Positions 10,132-19,326 of a DNA stretch of 64,000 nucleotides are shown in pieces. Every line of letters begins with the position of its first letter. Position 1 is the stretch's first letter. Origin of the DNA: Bacillus massiliigorillae (GTDB lineage: Bacteria > Bacillota > Bacilli > Bacillales > DSM-1321); NCBI RefSeq assembly GCF_000380245.2, contig NZ_HG428741.1:505580-569579 (forward strand), given 5' to 3'. The position numbers and the translations under genes were made by a program. The notes below the pieces were generated by a model. That model did not search any database. It had not been told where the DNA came from and was given only the letters and a program-made list of their open reading frames with translations.

Positions 10132-11577
10132 TTGAGTGTAAAGAAAAATTATATCTATACATTATTTTATCAATTATTAAATATTGCATTCCCCTTAATT
10201 ACAGTGCCGTATGTTTCTAGAGTGTTAGGTGCTAACGGTGTAGGAACTTATGCTTTTACAGATTCCCTTGTTCAATATTTTATACTGTTTGGTATGTTAG
10301 GTATTGCTACTTATGGAAGTAGAATAATTGCGACAGTAAGAGATCATAAAGAAAAATTAAGTCAAACATTTCTTAGCTTATATGCATTGCAATTAACTAT
10401 GACAGCTCTTTGTATAATTCTATATCTATTATTTACATACTATGGGTCGTTTACTCATAAAACAATTATGTATATTCAAGGAATCGCTTTATTATCGTCC
10501 TTAGTAGATTGTACATGGTTCTTTAGTGGATTGGAAAAGTTTAAACAAATTGTCATTAGAAACACGATTGTTAGGTTTTTAAGTTTGTTCTTACTGTTTC
10601 TTCTTGTAAAAACATCTAATGACTTACCTATCTATACTGTGATAATGACTGGGACTACATTCATTGGTCAAATGGTTCTTTGGTTTGGAATGAAGAATTA
10701 TATAAGATTAATACCAATAAAAATAATGGATATATTGGTACACTTTAAACCAATTATCACTTACTTTGTTCCACAGATAGCTATTCAAATATATTTTGTT
10801 TTAAACAAAACGATGATAGGTATATTCTCGACTGAAAGTGAAGTAGGGATATTTGATTATGCCGATAAGATTTTGAAGGTTAGTTTGGCGTTTATAACTT
10901 CTTTAGGAACAATCATGCTACCTAAAATGGCATATATTTTTAGTAATGGAAAGATTGAAGAAGTTAGAAAGTATATGTTTAAATCATTAGATTTCTCTAG
11001 TTTTATAGCTATACCAATAATGTTGGGACTGATGGGTATTTCAAGTGAGTTTATACCATGGTATTTAGGGGAGGAATTTAAAAAATCCATTACTGTTCTA
11101 TTAATCATAAGTCCTACTATATTTTTTATGGCATGGAGCGGCGTTTTTGGCACCCAGTATATGTTAGCTGTAGGTAGAATGAAACCATATACCTTATCCG
11201 TATATGGAGGGGCGATTGTGAATTTTATCCTCAATCTATTATTTATTAATCGGTATGGAGCGATAGGTGCCTCAATTGGAACATTATTTGCTGAGTTTTT
11301 TGTTATGATTGTTCAATTAATTGCAATTAGGGAGCAAATTGAATTTAAGAAAATATTTTTTAAGGTATTCCATTATGGATGGGCAGGCACAGTAATGTTT
11401 TTGGTAGTTAGAATAATAGGCAGCTTTTTCGGAGTAAAAATTAGTACTACTATCCTTCAAATTGTAGCAGGAGCGCTAACTTATTTATCACTAATCCTTA
11501 TCATAGAATCGATTAAGAGAGAAGGGTTACTTTTAAATGAGTTAAAACGACTAATAGATGGTTATAAACAAACATAA
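10132..11577 (+). CDS. polysaccharide flippase, Wzx/RfbX (MATE-like MOP superfamily)
   Basis: Integral membrane protein of 481 residues with about 12-14 hydrophobic segments, opening with NYIYTLFYQLLNIAFPLITVPYVSRVLG, the usual N terminus of PST/Wzx flippases, and NGVGTYAFTDSLVQYF. It is expected to move undecaprenyl-linked repeat units across the membrane before polymerisation by the Wzy-like protein at 5385. The start is TTG with TTGGGGAC 8-14 bp before it; no nearby ATG fits the homology. It is the last gene of the cluster and ends at a strong bidirectional terminator. Confidence 0.9.
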   Translation: MSVKKNYIYTLFYQLLNIAFPLITVPYVSRVLGANGVGTYAFTDSLVQYFILFGMLGIATYGSRIIATVRDHKEKLSQTFLSLYALQLTMTALCIILYLLFTYYGSFTHKTIMYIQGIALLSSLVDCTWFFSGLEKFKQIVIRNTIVRFLSLFLLFLLVKTSNDLPIYTVIMTGTTFIGQMVLWFGMKNYIRLIPIKIMDILVHFKPIITYFVPQIAIQIYFVLNKTMIGIFSTESEVGIFDYADKILKVSLAFITSLGTIMLPKMAYIFSNGKIEEVRKYMFKSLDFSSFIAIPIMLGLMGISSEFIPWYLGEEFKKSITVLLIISPTIFFMAWSGVFGTQYMLAVGRMKPYTLSVYGGAIVNFILNLLFINRYGAIGASIGTLFAEFFVMIVQLIAIREQIEFKKIFFKVFHYGWAGTVMFLVVRIIGSFFGVKISTTILQIVAGALTYLSLILIIESIKREGLLLNELKRLIDGYKQT

Positions 11578-11610
11578 GATGACAAGAAAAGAAATATATG
11601 ATAATTAAAT

Positions 11611-11645
11611 AAAGTCCAAAGATGTAAGCATCTTTGGACTTTATT
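11611..11645. terminator. bidirectional terminator between flippase gene and ispH
   Basis: Perfect 14-bp inverted repeat (AAAGTCCAAAGATG and its complement) around TAAG, with A/T tracts on both sides. It serves the convergent flippase gene and ispH. Confidence 0.9.
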
Positions 11646-11659
11646 TTCGATGAAACTTG

Positions 11660-12613
11660 TTACTTCGTCTCTACATTCTTCTTCACCTTAGGCAAAATCT
11701 TACTCAAGGGAACTTTCTTTTCACCTTTCCAAGTAGAAGAATCATTACGATCAAATTGCTCTAAGAATAGAATAACTTCTCGAGTAATCGGTGTCGGTGT
11801 AGAAGCACCAGCAGTCACTGCCACCGTCTCAACATCCATCAGCCATTCAGGATTAATCTCACTCACATCAGCCACACGATAAGCTTTTGTGCCTGCAATC
11901 TCTTCAGAAACTTGTGCTAAGCGATTGCTATTATTACTTCGTGGATCACCAACAACAATAAGTAAGTCCGCTTCACCTGCTTGCTCAGCAACAGCTTCTT
12001 GTCTCGTTTGAGTAGCATTGCAGATTTCTTTATGAACCTCTGTTTGCGGATAGATTTTTTGAATTCTCTCCATAAGCACTTGAACGTCCCATTGACTCAT
12101 TGTTGTTTGGTTCGTTACGATGATTTTAGAATCACCTAAATTCAAGTTTTCTACATCTTGTAGATTTTCTACTAGATGGACAACATCAGGAGCAACTCCC
12201 ACTGCACCTTCTGGCTCAGGATGCCCTTTCTTTCCTATATAAATAATGTGATAGCCTTCCGCTTTTTTCTCGCGGATTAAATCATGAGTTACCGTAACAT
12301 CAGGGCATGTTGCATCAATTGTTACAAGTCCTCGTTCCTCCGCGATTTTTCGTACCTCAGGTGAAACACCATGAGCAGTGAAAATAACCGTTCCTTTTTC
12401 AACTTGATTGATAATCTCTGTACGATTTTTTCCATCTAGCGTAATGATACCATCTTCTTCAAAGGCATCTGTTACGTGAGCGTTATGAACTAACATTCCA
12501 AGTATATAAATTGGTCGTGGTAATGATTTATCTAAAGCAGCATTTCGCGCAATAACCATAGCATCTACAACTCCATAGCAGTAGCCACGTGGAGAAATTT
12601 TGATTACTTTCAT
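11660..12613 (-). CDS. ispH: 4-hydroxy-3-methylbut-2-enyl diphosphate reductase (IspH/LytB)
   Basis: Last step of the MEP isoprenoid pathway: reduces HMBPP to IPP and DMAPP using an iron-sulfur cluster. It has 317 residues. The three cluster cysteines are visible in RGYCYGVV (residue 12), DATCPDVT and [10 protein letters not shown], and the substrate-binding [10 protein letters not shown] and SNNSNRLA motifs are present. The ATG is preceded on the minus strand by AAGGAGG. It corresponds to B. subtilis yqfP and precedes yqfQ as in that genome, although a copy of the structured repeat and a second intergenic repeat lie in the neighbourhood. The partner gene ispG is at 25880. Confidence 0.97.
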   Translation of the reverse strand: MKVIKISPRGYCYGVVDAMVIARNAALDKSLPRPIYILGMLVHNAHVTDAFEEDGIITLDGKNRTEIINQVEKGTVIFTAHGVSPEVRKIAEERGLVTIDATCPDVTVTHDLIREKKAEGYHIIYIGKKGHPEPEGAVGVAPDVVHLVENLQDVENLNLGDSKIIVTNQTTMSQWDVQVLMERIQKIYPQTEVHKEICNATQTRQEAVAEQAGEADLLIVVGDPRSNNSNRLAQVSEEIAGTKAYRVADVSEINPEWLMDVETVAVTAGASTPTPITREVILFLEQFDRNDSSTWKGEKKVPLSKILPKVKKNVETK

Positions 12614-12731
12614 AATGAACCTCCTTCATAAAAAGCACATAGTGCACTATAGCCTATTATATAGAACGATTAAAAACTTTACAAAGAAGTTAATGCCTAC
12701 ATGAAGGAGGTAAGTATATTTTTTTGTGTGA

Positions 12732-12900
12732 TGTCTAACCTTACACCTGCCACGCTCGGAAATAAGCCAATTCGTTTTGAAAACCAAGAGCGGGTTTTCA
12801 AGAACGAATCGTCTTATTTCTGCCGTGTAGCTCTTTTTCGATTGGAAGTAAAACAGGAAGTATATTCATTAATCAAAAAAGACCGGTGACGGTTTTTCTT
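12732..12900 (+). repeat. structured intergenic repeat, full copy A
   Basis: One of three full copies of the same element. Outer stem 12749-12755 with 12825-12831 (GCCACGC/GTGTAGC, one mismatch and one G-U). Middle stem GAAATAAG 12759-12766 with CTTATTTC 12813-12820. Inner arms ATTCG/CGAAT and TGAAAACC/GGTTTTCA around a 7-nt loop. A second hairpin pairs 12833-12843 with 12871-12881, and a terminator-like ACCG-GTGA-CGGT plus T5 ends the unit at 12882-12898. This copy lacks the leading ACCGGTGACGGT block seen in copies B and C. A 62-codon frame runs through it, but changes between copies are not codon-biased. Confidence 0.85.
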
Positions 12901-12903
12901 ATT

Positions 12904-13052
12904 GTCCAGCTTCAGCGCCCAGCTCCTAGTATGCTTCGCCATCCACCCTACGATAAGTCAACATCGAATCACCTAGCGTCTCTTCGTGTTTTCTTTATCT
13001 CGGTTTGAGGGCTCCGGCATATACGGAGCTAAGCAGGGCGCTTGCGCTTTTC
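12904..13052. repeat. GC-rich intergenic inverted-repeat element
   Basis: About 150 bp, clearly richer in GC than its surroundings. The ends pair over AGCGCCC-AGCTCC (12914-12926) with GGAGCT (13025-13030) and GGGCGCT (13036-13042), followed by TGCGCTTTTCTT. I recall similar GTCCAGC...GCGCTTTTCTT spacers scattered through Bacillus and Geobacillus genomes, but this is memory and not a search. No ORF. It lies between copy A and the end of yqfQ and may also terminate transcripts. Confidence 0.6.
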
Positions 13053-13055
13053 TTA

Positions 13056-13940
13056 TCATTTCATAAATAATTTTGGCTTTGATTCTCCATCTCGAAATCT
13101 TCGTGTTTCAGTTGTTCGAGAAGGAGATGTTTTTCTTGGTTGTACATGTGGTTTAATGTGTACGGTTTCTTGAACTGGAACCTGCTTATTTTCGATTATT
13201 TTTGTATCGATGACTTGTTGAACTGGTGGATTATTTACTGGTGCTACTGTTGTTTGAGTTGTTTCTGCTGTTGTAGTATCTGTATCTTTAAGCCCTCTAA
13301 ACAATTTCCACATAGCGGGTATGTTTTTTACTAGAGGACCATATTGCTGAACAAGAGGGGTGAAAGATTCAGCAGTTTGTAAGACTTTTTGTGTGTTGTT
13401 CAACATATTTGTGAGATTACTTGGATCTAACATTGTTTTCAGTATGCCTCCACCACTTGCTGCGGTACTCGCTACAGTACTTGCTGCTGCTCTAGATGCT
13501 GTGCTAGCAGGTTGACTAGCTAAAACAGCAGCGTTTCGTGATTGATTGCTTGGTAAGGCAAAAGGCGATCCTATTCCATTCGGTGCTGGTGGTGGTGGGG
13601 GAGGTAGCATAGAATTCCTTTCTTTTTTTTTGAAAATTTTTGATAATACCCCCCCTTTTTGTTGACTGTTTGGGTAAGGTTGCTGATCAATTGGCATTTG
13701 AGAAAAATTTTGTTGTTGGCGCATAGGTCCTCTTTGTGGCGGACCCATTTGATTTTGAAATCTCCCTTGATTGCTAGGTGGAGGAAATGGTGCCATATTC
13801 ATGGGCATATTAGGTCTAGGTCCAGCGTTAGGCAACATCCTATTTTGTGTTGGTGGCATATGATTTGGCGTATTATTTTGGAATGGGGGAGAGTTTCTAG
13901 GGAAGCCATTGCCTCTATTATTCTGAAACATAGTATTCAT
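13056..13940 (-). CDS. yqfQ: YqfQ/VrrA-family low-complexity protein
   Basis: 294-residue protein in the yqfQ position between ispH and cshB. The first 100 residues are rich in Asn, Pro, Gln and Met (QNNRGNGFPRNSPPFQNN and similar), followed by a poly-proline stretch PPPPPPAP near 112-120 and an Ala/Ser-rich segment near 140-165. A more ordered helical region (LKTMLDPSNLTNMLNNTQKV to PAMWKLFRGLKD, about 165-220) is the conserved YqfQ core. The tail is charged and disordered. The counterpart in B. anthracis is the classical VNTR locus vrrA. No enzymatic motif is visible. GAGGAGAG lies 9 bp before the ATG. Function is unknown; a spore or surface structural role is only a guess. Confidence 0.82.
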   Translation of the reverse strand: MNTMFQNNRGNGFPRNSPPFQNNTPNHMPPTQNRMLPNAGPRPNMPMNMAPFPPPSNQGRFQNQMGPPQRGPMRQQQNFSQMPIDQQPYPNSQQKGGVLSKIFKKKERNSMLPPPPPPAPNGIGSPFALPSNQSRNAAVLASQPASTASRAAASTVASTAASGGGILKTMLDPSNLTNMLNNTQKVLQTAESFTPLVQQYGPLVKNIPAMWKLFRGLKDTDTTTAETTQTTVAPVNNPPVQQVIDTKIIENKQVPVQETVHIKPHVQPRKTSPSRTTETRRFRDGESKPKLFMK

Positions 13941-14163
13941 GATTTATTTCTCTCCTCAGCATTTAATTTGTGTGAAAATGAATAAATTACAGTAATCTTC
14001 CTTATTAAGTTATGCAAATTTGGAGAAAATGGGAATGAAACCATAGGTTGAATTAAAAGAATTTTCATAATGTGATTGGAATTGTTGAGTTAATCAAGTA
14101 AAGAGGTTAAGATAATACAAGCAGTTATTGTTGAAAAATGTAGATTATTTAAGGAGTTTATAT

Positions 14164-15486
14164 ATGTCAAATCAATTCGAAAGATTTTCCTTTCATCCAT
14201 ATATTCTTGAAGCCATTGAAAAAAGAGGTTTTAAGAAGCCAACTGATATTCAGGAACGAGTGATTTCAGCTACTTTAAAAGGTACGAGCATTATTGGTCA
14301 ATCGCAGACAGGTACTGGTAAAACACATGCGTATTTATTACCAATTATGCAGTTATTACAGCCAGAACGTGAAGAAGTACAAGCTATTATTACAGCACCG
14401 ACTCGTGAGCTAGCGAAGCAAATTTATCAAGAAGCAGTAAAGATCGCAGAATGTTTTCCAGAAGAAAGCCCTGTAAATATTCGTTGCTATGTAGGTGGAA
14501 CAGATAAGCAACGTTCTATTGATAAGTTAAAGCAACAGCCACATGTTATTATTGGAACACCAGCACGTATTAAAGATTTAATGGATGCGAAAGCATTACA
14601 AGTATATACAGCATCAACTTTAGTAGTCGATGAAGCGGACTTAATGCTTGATATGGGATTCATTCAAGAAGTTGATTTCATTGCAGCGCGTATGTCTGAG
14701 AAATTACAAATGCTTGTCTTCTCAGCAACAATTCCTGAGAAATTAAAACCATTTTTACAAAAGTATATGGAAAATCCACGTTATGTTCAAGTCGATCCAA
14801 AGCATATTACAGCTCAAAAAATTGAACATGTGTTAATTCCATTACGCCATCGTAATAAAACAAAAGTTCTTTATGATGTTGTAACGTCTTACAATCCATA
14901 TTTAGCTATTATATTCACAAATACAAAACAAATGGCGGACGTTGTAGCAGATGATTTAACGAAGAAAGGTCTGCGCGTAGGTCGCTTACATGGTAACTTA
15001 ACTCCACGTGAACGTCGTAAAATGATGAAGCAAATTAACGACCTTGAATTCCAATACGTTGTAGCTACAGATTTAGCTGCTCGTGGAATCGATATTGAAG
15101 GCGTAAGTCATGTAATCAACTATGAAATCCCAGCGGACTTAGATTTTTATATTCATAGAACAGGACGTACGGGAAGAGCTGGTTACAGTGGAATCGCTGC
15201 AACTCTATACGAATTAACGGATGAAGATGCACTTAACAAGCTTGAGAAAATGGGTGTAAGCTTTATAAATAAAGATTTCGTAAATGGTGAGTGGATTGAA
15301 TCAGATGACCGCAACAAGCGAAAAAACCGTAAAAAGCAAAAAGAAGAACTTGATGTAAAAGGTAAAGCAATTGTTGCACAAAAGAAAAAGGTAAAACCGG
15401 GCTACAAGAAGAAGAAGCAATATGAATTAGAAGCTCATAAGAAGCGCCAAAGACGTATTGAAGCACGATCAAGAAAGAAAAAATAA
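14164..15486 (+). CDS. cshB: DEAD-box ATP-dependent RNA helicase CshB
   Basis: RNA helicase linked in Bacillus to cold growth and ribosome or mRNA remodelling. It has 440 residues. The core motifs appear in order: Q motif region KRGFKKPTDIQERV, Walker A SQTGTGKTH, PTRELAKQ, VDEADLMLDMG (a DEAD box, motif II), SATIP, and RTGRTGRAG (motif VI). A basic tail rich in Lys and Arg (from about residue 385) is typical of CshB and aids RNA binding. A longer frame starts at 14128, but AAGGAG lies 7 bp before the ATG at 14164. It is followed 18 bp later by nfo, as in the yqfR-yqfS pair of B. subtilis. Confidence 0.96.
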   Translation: MSNQFERFSFHPYILEAIEKRGFKKPTDIQERVISATLKGTSIIGQSQTGTGKTHAYLLPIMQLLQPEREEVQAIITAPTRELAKQIYQEAVKIAECFPEESPVNIRCYVGGTDKQRSIDKLKQQPHVIIGTPARIKDLMDAKALQVYTASTLVVDEADLMLDMGFIQEVDFIAARMSEKLQMLVFSATIPEKLKPFLQKYMENPRYVQVDPKHITAQKIEHVLIPLRHRNKTKVLYDVVTSYNPYLAIIFTNTKQMADVVADDLTKKGLRVGRLHGNLTPRERRKMMKQINDLEFQYVVATDLAARGIDIEGVSHVINYEIPADLDFYIHRTGRTGRAGYSGIAATLYELTDEDALNKLEKMGVSFINKDFVNGEWIESDDRNKRKNRKKQKEELDVKGKAIVAQKKKVKPGYKKKKQYELEAHKKRQRRIEARSRKKK

Positions 15487-15504
15487 GTCAGAGGGGGAAG
15501 AGAA

Positions 15505-16395
15505 ATGCTGAAAATTGGATCGCATGTGTCAATGAGCGGTAAAAAAATGTTATTAGCGGCAAGTGAAGAAGCTGTTTCCTATGGATCAAACACTTTTATG
15601 ATTTATACAGGTGCACCGCAAAATACGCGTCGTAAACCTATCGAAGATTTAAATATCGAAGCGGGACGTAAACATATGCAAGAGCATGGCATTGGTGATA
15701 TTGTGGTGCATGCGCCATACATTATTAACATTGGTAATTCTCTTAAACCTGAGACCTTCCAATTAGGTGTAGATTTCTTAACTTCTGAAATACAGCGTAC
15801 AGAGGCAATCGGAGCATCTCAGATTGTTCTTCACCCAGGTGCTCATGTTGGTGCTGGAGCAGAAGAGGGTATTAAGAAAATTATCGAAGGATTAAATGAA
15901 GTGTTAACTGGTAATGAAAAGGTGCAAATAGCTTTAGAAACAATGGCTGGTAAAGGAACGGAATGTGGTCGTAGTTTTGAAGAGCTAGCAATGATTATCG
16001 ATGGTGTAACACATAATGATCGTTTGTCAGTATGCTTTGATACATGTCACACGCATGATGCAGGGTATAATATTGTTGAAGATTTTGATGGTGTATTAAA
16101 TGAGTTTGATAAAATCATTGGGATTGATCGTTTGAAAGTACTGCATATAAATGATAGTAAAAATGTACGTGGTGCTGGTAAAGACCGTCACGAAAATATT
16201 GGTTTTGGTCATATCGGTTTTGATGCAATCAACAAAATTGTTCATCATCCTCAACTTATGGATGTGCCAAAAATTCTTGAGACACCTTATGTAGGGGAAG
16301 ACAAGAAGAATAAAAAAGCACCTTATAAATTTGAGATTGAAATGTTGCGAAAAGGTACATTTAATGAGAAAGTACTGAATGATATAATGGCTTAA
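15505..16395 (+). CDS. nfo: endonuclease IV (AP endonuclease)
   Basis: Cleaves DNA 5' to abasic sites in base-excision repair. It has 296 residues, the usual length for this TIM-barrel metalloenzyme. Family marks include the start [34 protein letters not shown] with a metal-ligand Glu, [12 protein letters not shown] and LHINDSKN with metal-ligand His and Asp. AGAGGGGGAAGAG precedes the ATG. It is probably co-transcribed with cshB and closed by a strong hairpin. It corresponds to yqfS, which in B. subtilis also protects spore DNA. Confidence 0.97.
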   Translation: MLKIGSHVSMSGKKMLLAASEEAVSYGSNTFMIYTGAPQNTRRKPIEDLNIEAGRKHMQEHGIGDIVVHAPYIINIGNSLKPETFQLGVDFLTSEIQRTEAIGASQIVLHPGAHVGAGAEEGIKKIIEGLNEVLTGNEKVQIALETMAGKGTECGRSFEELAMIIDGVTHNDRLSVCFDTCHTHDAGYNIVEDFDGVLNEFDKIIGIDRLKVLHINDSKNVRGAGKDRHENIGFGHIGFDAINKIVHHPQLMDVPKILETPYVGEDKKNKKAPYKFEIEMLRKGTFNEKVLNDIMA

Positions 16396-16404
16396 TAATA
16401 AAAA

Positions 16405-16430
16405 GACGCGTGGAATTCACGCGTCTTTTC
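16405..16430 (+). terminator. terminator after nfo
   Basis: Perfect GACGCGTG/CACGCGTC stem with a 5-nt loop followed by TTTTC. Confidence 0.85.
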
Positions 16431-16521
16431 ATTTAACAAAGGTCTAATTTAGTAAAAATGATTATTTTAGATGAAGCATATTTGTATCGGGAATGTTGAT
16501 ATAATAGAATTGGTGATGATA

Positions 16522-17187
16522 ATGAATGAATATAATTTTTTATTAGAAACTCCATTGTTTCATAAAGTTCAACAGTCAGAATTAGAACATATGTTACATT
16601 GTAAAGGAGCACATTCCGTTTCTTATCTTAAAGGAGATTATATTTCTTTATCTGGAGAATCTTTAAGCTGCATGGGAGTAATTGTGAAAGGAACAGTCCA
16701 TATGCTGAAAGAAGATGTAAAGGGTAATAAGGTACTTTTTACGATTATGCGAGATAAAGAAGTCTTTGGAGAAATGTTTATCTCAAACAGTAGTTTTGCT
16801 GCAACTGTTTCCTATTATGCTGCAACTGATTGTACCATATTGTTTTTACCGCTTAAACGAGTTATGTGCTCCTGCTCTATGGCATGTCAATTTCATCAAA
16901 AGTTCATTGAAAATATGACAATGTTAATGTCTCAAAAGACTATACAACTTATGAATAAATTAGAGATCATTTCAAAAAAAACGTTAAGAGAGAAAATATT
17001 AACGTATTTAACTCAACAAGCGTTGGTAAGCGGCAGCTCTTATTTTGTTTTACCGATGGGTAGGCTAGAACTGGCGGATTATTTATGTGTAAATCGAAGT
17101 GCTCTAACTCGTGAGTTATCGAACATGAAAGCAGAAGGATTATTAGACTACGATAAAAATACTTTTCGTTTGTTAACATCTATTTGA
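16522..17187 (+). CDS. Crp/Fnr-family transcriptional regulator
   Basis: Effector-controlled DNA-binding protein of 221 residues: a cyclic-nucleotide-binding-type beta barrel (about residues 10-120), a dimer helix and a C-terminal winged helix with GRLELADYLCVNRSALTRELSNMK. In the effector domain a Cys cluster, MCSCSMACQFHQKF, is seen just before the dimer helix. A GxGE-type loop for cAMP is not obvious, so cAMP is unlikely. The gene directly precedes hcp, which suggests it controls nitrosative or redox stress genes. The preferred ATG at 16522 has GGTGA 6 bp upstream; the longer frame from 16471 has no ribosome binding site. The ligand is unknown. Confidence 0.88.
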   Translation: MNEYNFLLETPLFHKVQQSELEHMLHCKGAHSVSYLKGDYISLSGESLSCMGVIVKGTVHMLKEDVKGNKVLFTIMRDKEVFGEMFISNSSFAATVSYYAATDCTILFLPLKRVMCSCSMACQFHQKFIENMTMLMSQKTIQLMNKLEIISKKTLREKILTYLTQQALVSGSSYFVLPMGRLELADYLCVNRSALTRELSNMKAEGLLDYDKNTFRLLTSI

Positions 17188-17193
17188 AAAAAA

Positions 17194-17236
17194 GCACCTT
17201 GTATGTTGCGACTGCAACATACAAGGTGCTTTTTTT
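17194..17236 (+). terminator. terminator after the Crp/Fnr gene
   Basis: Perfect 15-bp stem (GCACCTTGTATGTTG and complement) with a 6-nt loop and seven T. It lies inside the 5' extension of the hcp frame, which rules out that extension as coding. Confidence 0.95.
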
Positions 17237-17292
17237 CCCTTATTCTATATTTACGTATAAAAGAACAAAGTGATAGAAGAGGGGCGTGTTTT

Positions 17293-18930
17293 ATGGAAAC
17301 TAAAATGTTTTGCTATCAATGTCAGGAAACTACGGCTAATATCGGATGTACACAAATAGGTGTGTGCGGCAAAACTCCAGAGGTAGCACAAATGCAAGAT
17401 TTATTGATTTGGGTTACAAAAGGGCTTGCTCATGTTACTACACAACTACGCGCGGAAAATAAAGAAGTTTCACAAGATATTAATGAAATGATTACTTTAA
17501 ACCTGTTTATTACAATTACCAATGCTAATTTTGATGAAGAAGCGATAGTTAATCAAATTATTATGACACTAAAGGAGAAAGAAAGTTGTCTAGCGAAACT
17601 AGATGAAACTGTCGATCTACCAGAAGCGGCTCTTTGGAATGAAACGGATTTAGTGAAAATGAGAAATAAATCAAAGCAGATTGGTGTTCTTTCCACTGTT
17701 GATGAAGACATTCGTAGCTTAAGGGAATTACTAACTTATGGACTTAAAGGACTGTCTGCTTATTCCAAGCATGCTAATGTCTTAGGGAAGAATAATAATG
17801 AAATTGATACATTTTTACAGCGTGCATTAGCGATTACTCTGGATGATCACAAAGCTGTTGAGGACTTAATCGCAATTATCCTTGAAGCGGGTAAGTATGG
17901 AGTTGAAGGTATGGCTATGTTAGATAGTGCCAATACGACAACATTTGGGAATCCTGAAATCACAACTGTAAACATTGGAGTTGGCAAAAATCCAGGAATT
18001 TTAATTTCTGGTCATGATCTTCATGATCTTGAAATGTTATTAAAACAAACAGAAGGAACGGGTGTGGATGTATATACTCATTCAGAAATGCTTCCAGCAC
18101 ATTATTATCCAGCCTTCAAGAAATATTCTCATTTTGTTGGAAACTATGGAAACGCATGGTGGAAGCAAAAAGAAGAATTTGAAGCCTTTAATGGACCAAT
18201 TCTAATGACTACGAACTGTATTGTAAAACCACGGAATAGCTATAAAGACCGTATCTATACCACAGGAGCTGTTGGATTCCCTGGTTGTACACATATTCCA
18301 GATGCTGTTGATGGAGATAAAGATTTCTCAGTAATCATCGAACATGCGAAGAAATGTGCGCCACCTACAGAACTAGAAACAGGTGAAATCGTTGGTGGTT
18401 TTGCTCATGCACAGGTGTTGGCTTTAAAAGATCAAATTATAGATGCTGTTACATCTGGGGCAATCAAGAAGTTCGTGGTTATGGCTGGTTGTGATGGGCG
18501 TGCTAAATCAAGAAATTATTATACGGAATTTGCTAAAGAATTACCTAAAGACACTGTAATATTGACGGCTGGTTGTGCTAAATATAAGTATAATAAACTA
18601 AATTTAGGTGATATTAATGGAATTCCTAGAGTACTAGATGCAGGACAATGCAATGACTCTTACTCATTAGCAGTTATCGCATTAAAACTGAAAGAAGCAT
18701 TTGGGCTTGAAGATATAAATGATTTGCCAATCATTTATAATATTGCTTGGTATGAGCAAAAAGCAGTTATTGTTTTACTTGCTTTGCTTCATCTAGGGGT
18801 AAAGGGAATTCATCTAGGTCCAACTCTGCCGGCTTTTCTGTCGCCAAATGTAGCCAACGTGTTGGTCGAGAATTTCGACATTGCTGGCATTGGCTCAGTT
18901 GAAGAAGATATGCAGGTGTTTTTCGCTTAA
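17293..18930 (+). CDS. hcp: hybrid cluster protein (hydroxylamine reductase, prismane protein)
   Basis: Hcp is best known as an NO reductase/hydroxylamine reductase with one cubane and one hybrid Fe-S-O cluster. It has 545 residues. The N-terminal cluster motif is [15 protein letters not shown] followed by GVCGK, giving C-X2-C-X8-C-X5-C, the short-spacing class found in anaerobes and Gram-positives. Hybrid-cluster ligands are visible in [34 protein letters not shown] and DAGQCND. The frame extends to 17203, but a terminator occupies that stretch and GAGGGGCG sits before the ATG at 17293. A dedicated reductase (hcr) is not adjacent. Confidence 0.96.
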   Translation: METKMFCYQCQETTANIGCTQIGVCGKTPEVAQMQDLLIWVTKGLAHVTTQLRAENKEVSQDINEMITLNLFITITNANFDEEAIVNQIIMTLKEKESCLAKLDETVDLPEAALWNETDLVKMRNKSKQIGVLSTVDEDIRSLRELLTYGLKGLSAYSKHANVLGKNNNEIDTFLQRALAITLDDHKAVEDLIAIILEAGKYGVEGMAMLDSANTTTFGNPEITTVNIGVGKNPGILISGHDLHDLEMLLKQTEGTGVDVYTHSEMLPAHYYPAFKKYSHFVGNYGNAWWKQKEEFEAFNGPILMTTNCIVKPRNSYKDRIYTTGAVGFPGCTHIPDAVDGDKDFSVIIEHAKKCAPPTELETGEIVGGFAHAQVLALKDQIIDAVTSGAIKKFVVMAGCDGRAKSRNYYTEFAKELPKDTVILTAGCAKYKYNKLNLGDINGIPRVLDAGQCNDSYSLAVIALKLKEAFGLEDINDLPIIYNIAWYEQKAVIVLLALLHLGVKGIHLGPTLPAFLSPNVANVLVENFDIAGIGSVEEDMQVFFA

Positions 18931-18956
18931 TTTGGCATATTGAAAGATAAAAAACG

Positions 18957-19003
18957 ATAAGCAATCTTTTTCTCAGCTTAGTAGAGAAAAAGATTGCTTA
19001 TTT
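18957..19003 (+). terminator. terminator-like hairpin after hcp
   Basis: Perfect 18-bp inverted repeat (18957-18974 with 18984-19001) with a 9-nt loop. The T-tract is short. Confidence 0.7.
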
Positions 19004-19186
19004 AGGTTATGAGTTTTTACTAACACATTTTTTTGTCTGTGATAAAAAGAGAGCGGAATAAGAATGAATAAAGCATAAGCAAATGACATCCAAGCAGTAA
19101 AGGCAATAACTTGAGCTACATTTAAAGCGGGAAACACTAAATAATGATGAGACAAGGAAAATGTATCTAAAAGTAACCCAATACAT
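18990..19186 (-). pseudogene. possible remnant of a membrane protein gene
   Basis: Minus-strand frame with hydrophobic, protein-like composition (LVFPALNVAQVIAFTAWMSF then AYALFILIPLSFYHRQ) starting at a TTG with no ribosome binding site. Translating upstream in frame gives GLLLDTFSLSHH, preceded by an in-frame TGA at about 19185 and more hydrophobic residues before that. It looks like the 3' end of a decayed two-helix membrane protein whose end runs into the hcp terminator. The rest of the 18931-19326 gap holds no other gene. Confidence 0.3.
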
Positions 19187-19326
19187 CAAAATCCCATAAA
19201 ATTGAAGTGAAAACTATTTGAGTGTGACCGTTATTTAAAAGAAGTTGAAAACAATTGAGAAATTAAGATAGGATGGACAGAGAAGAGAAATAAGGAGTGC
19301 TTTATTAGGGAAGTAGGGAAAAGGTT

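Noticed and set aside
10857..11234. 125-codon minus-strand ORF
   Set aside because: Antisense shadow of the flippase gene; no ribosome binding site.
12701..12889. 62-codon ORF as a protein-coding gene
   Set aside because: It lies within repeat copy A. Substitutions between copies fall at all codon positions and preserve stems rather than amino acids, and the C-terminal parts differ because of frame drift.
17203..17292. N-terminal extension of Hcp
   Set aside because: The stretch is a strong terminator of the upstream gene. The Hcp family begins at the [10 protein letters not shown] start.
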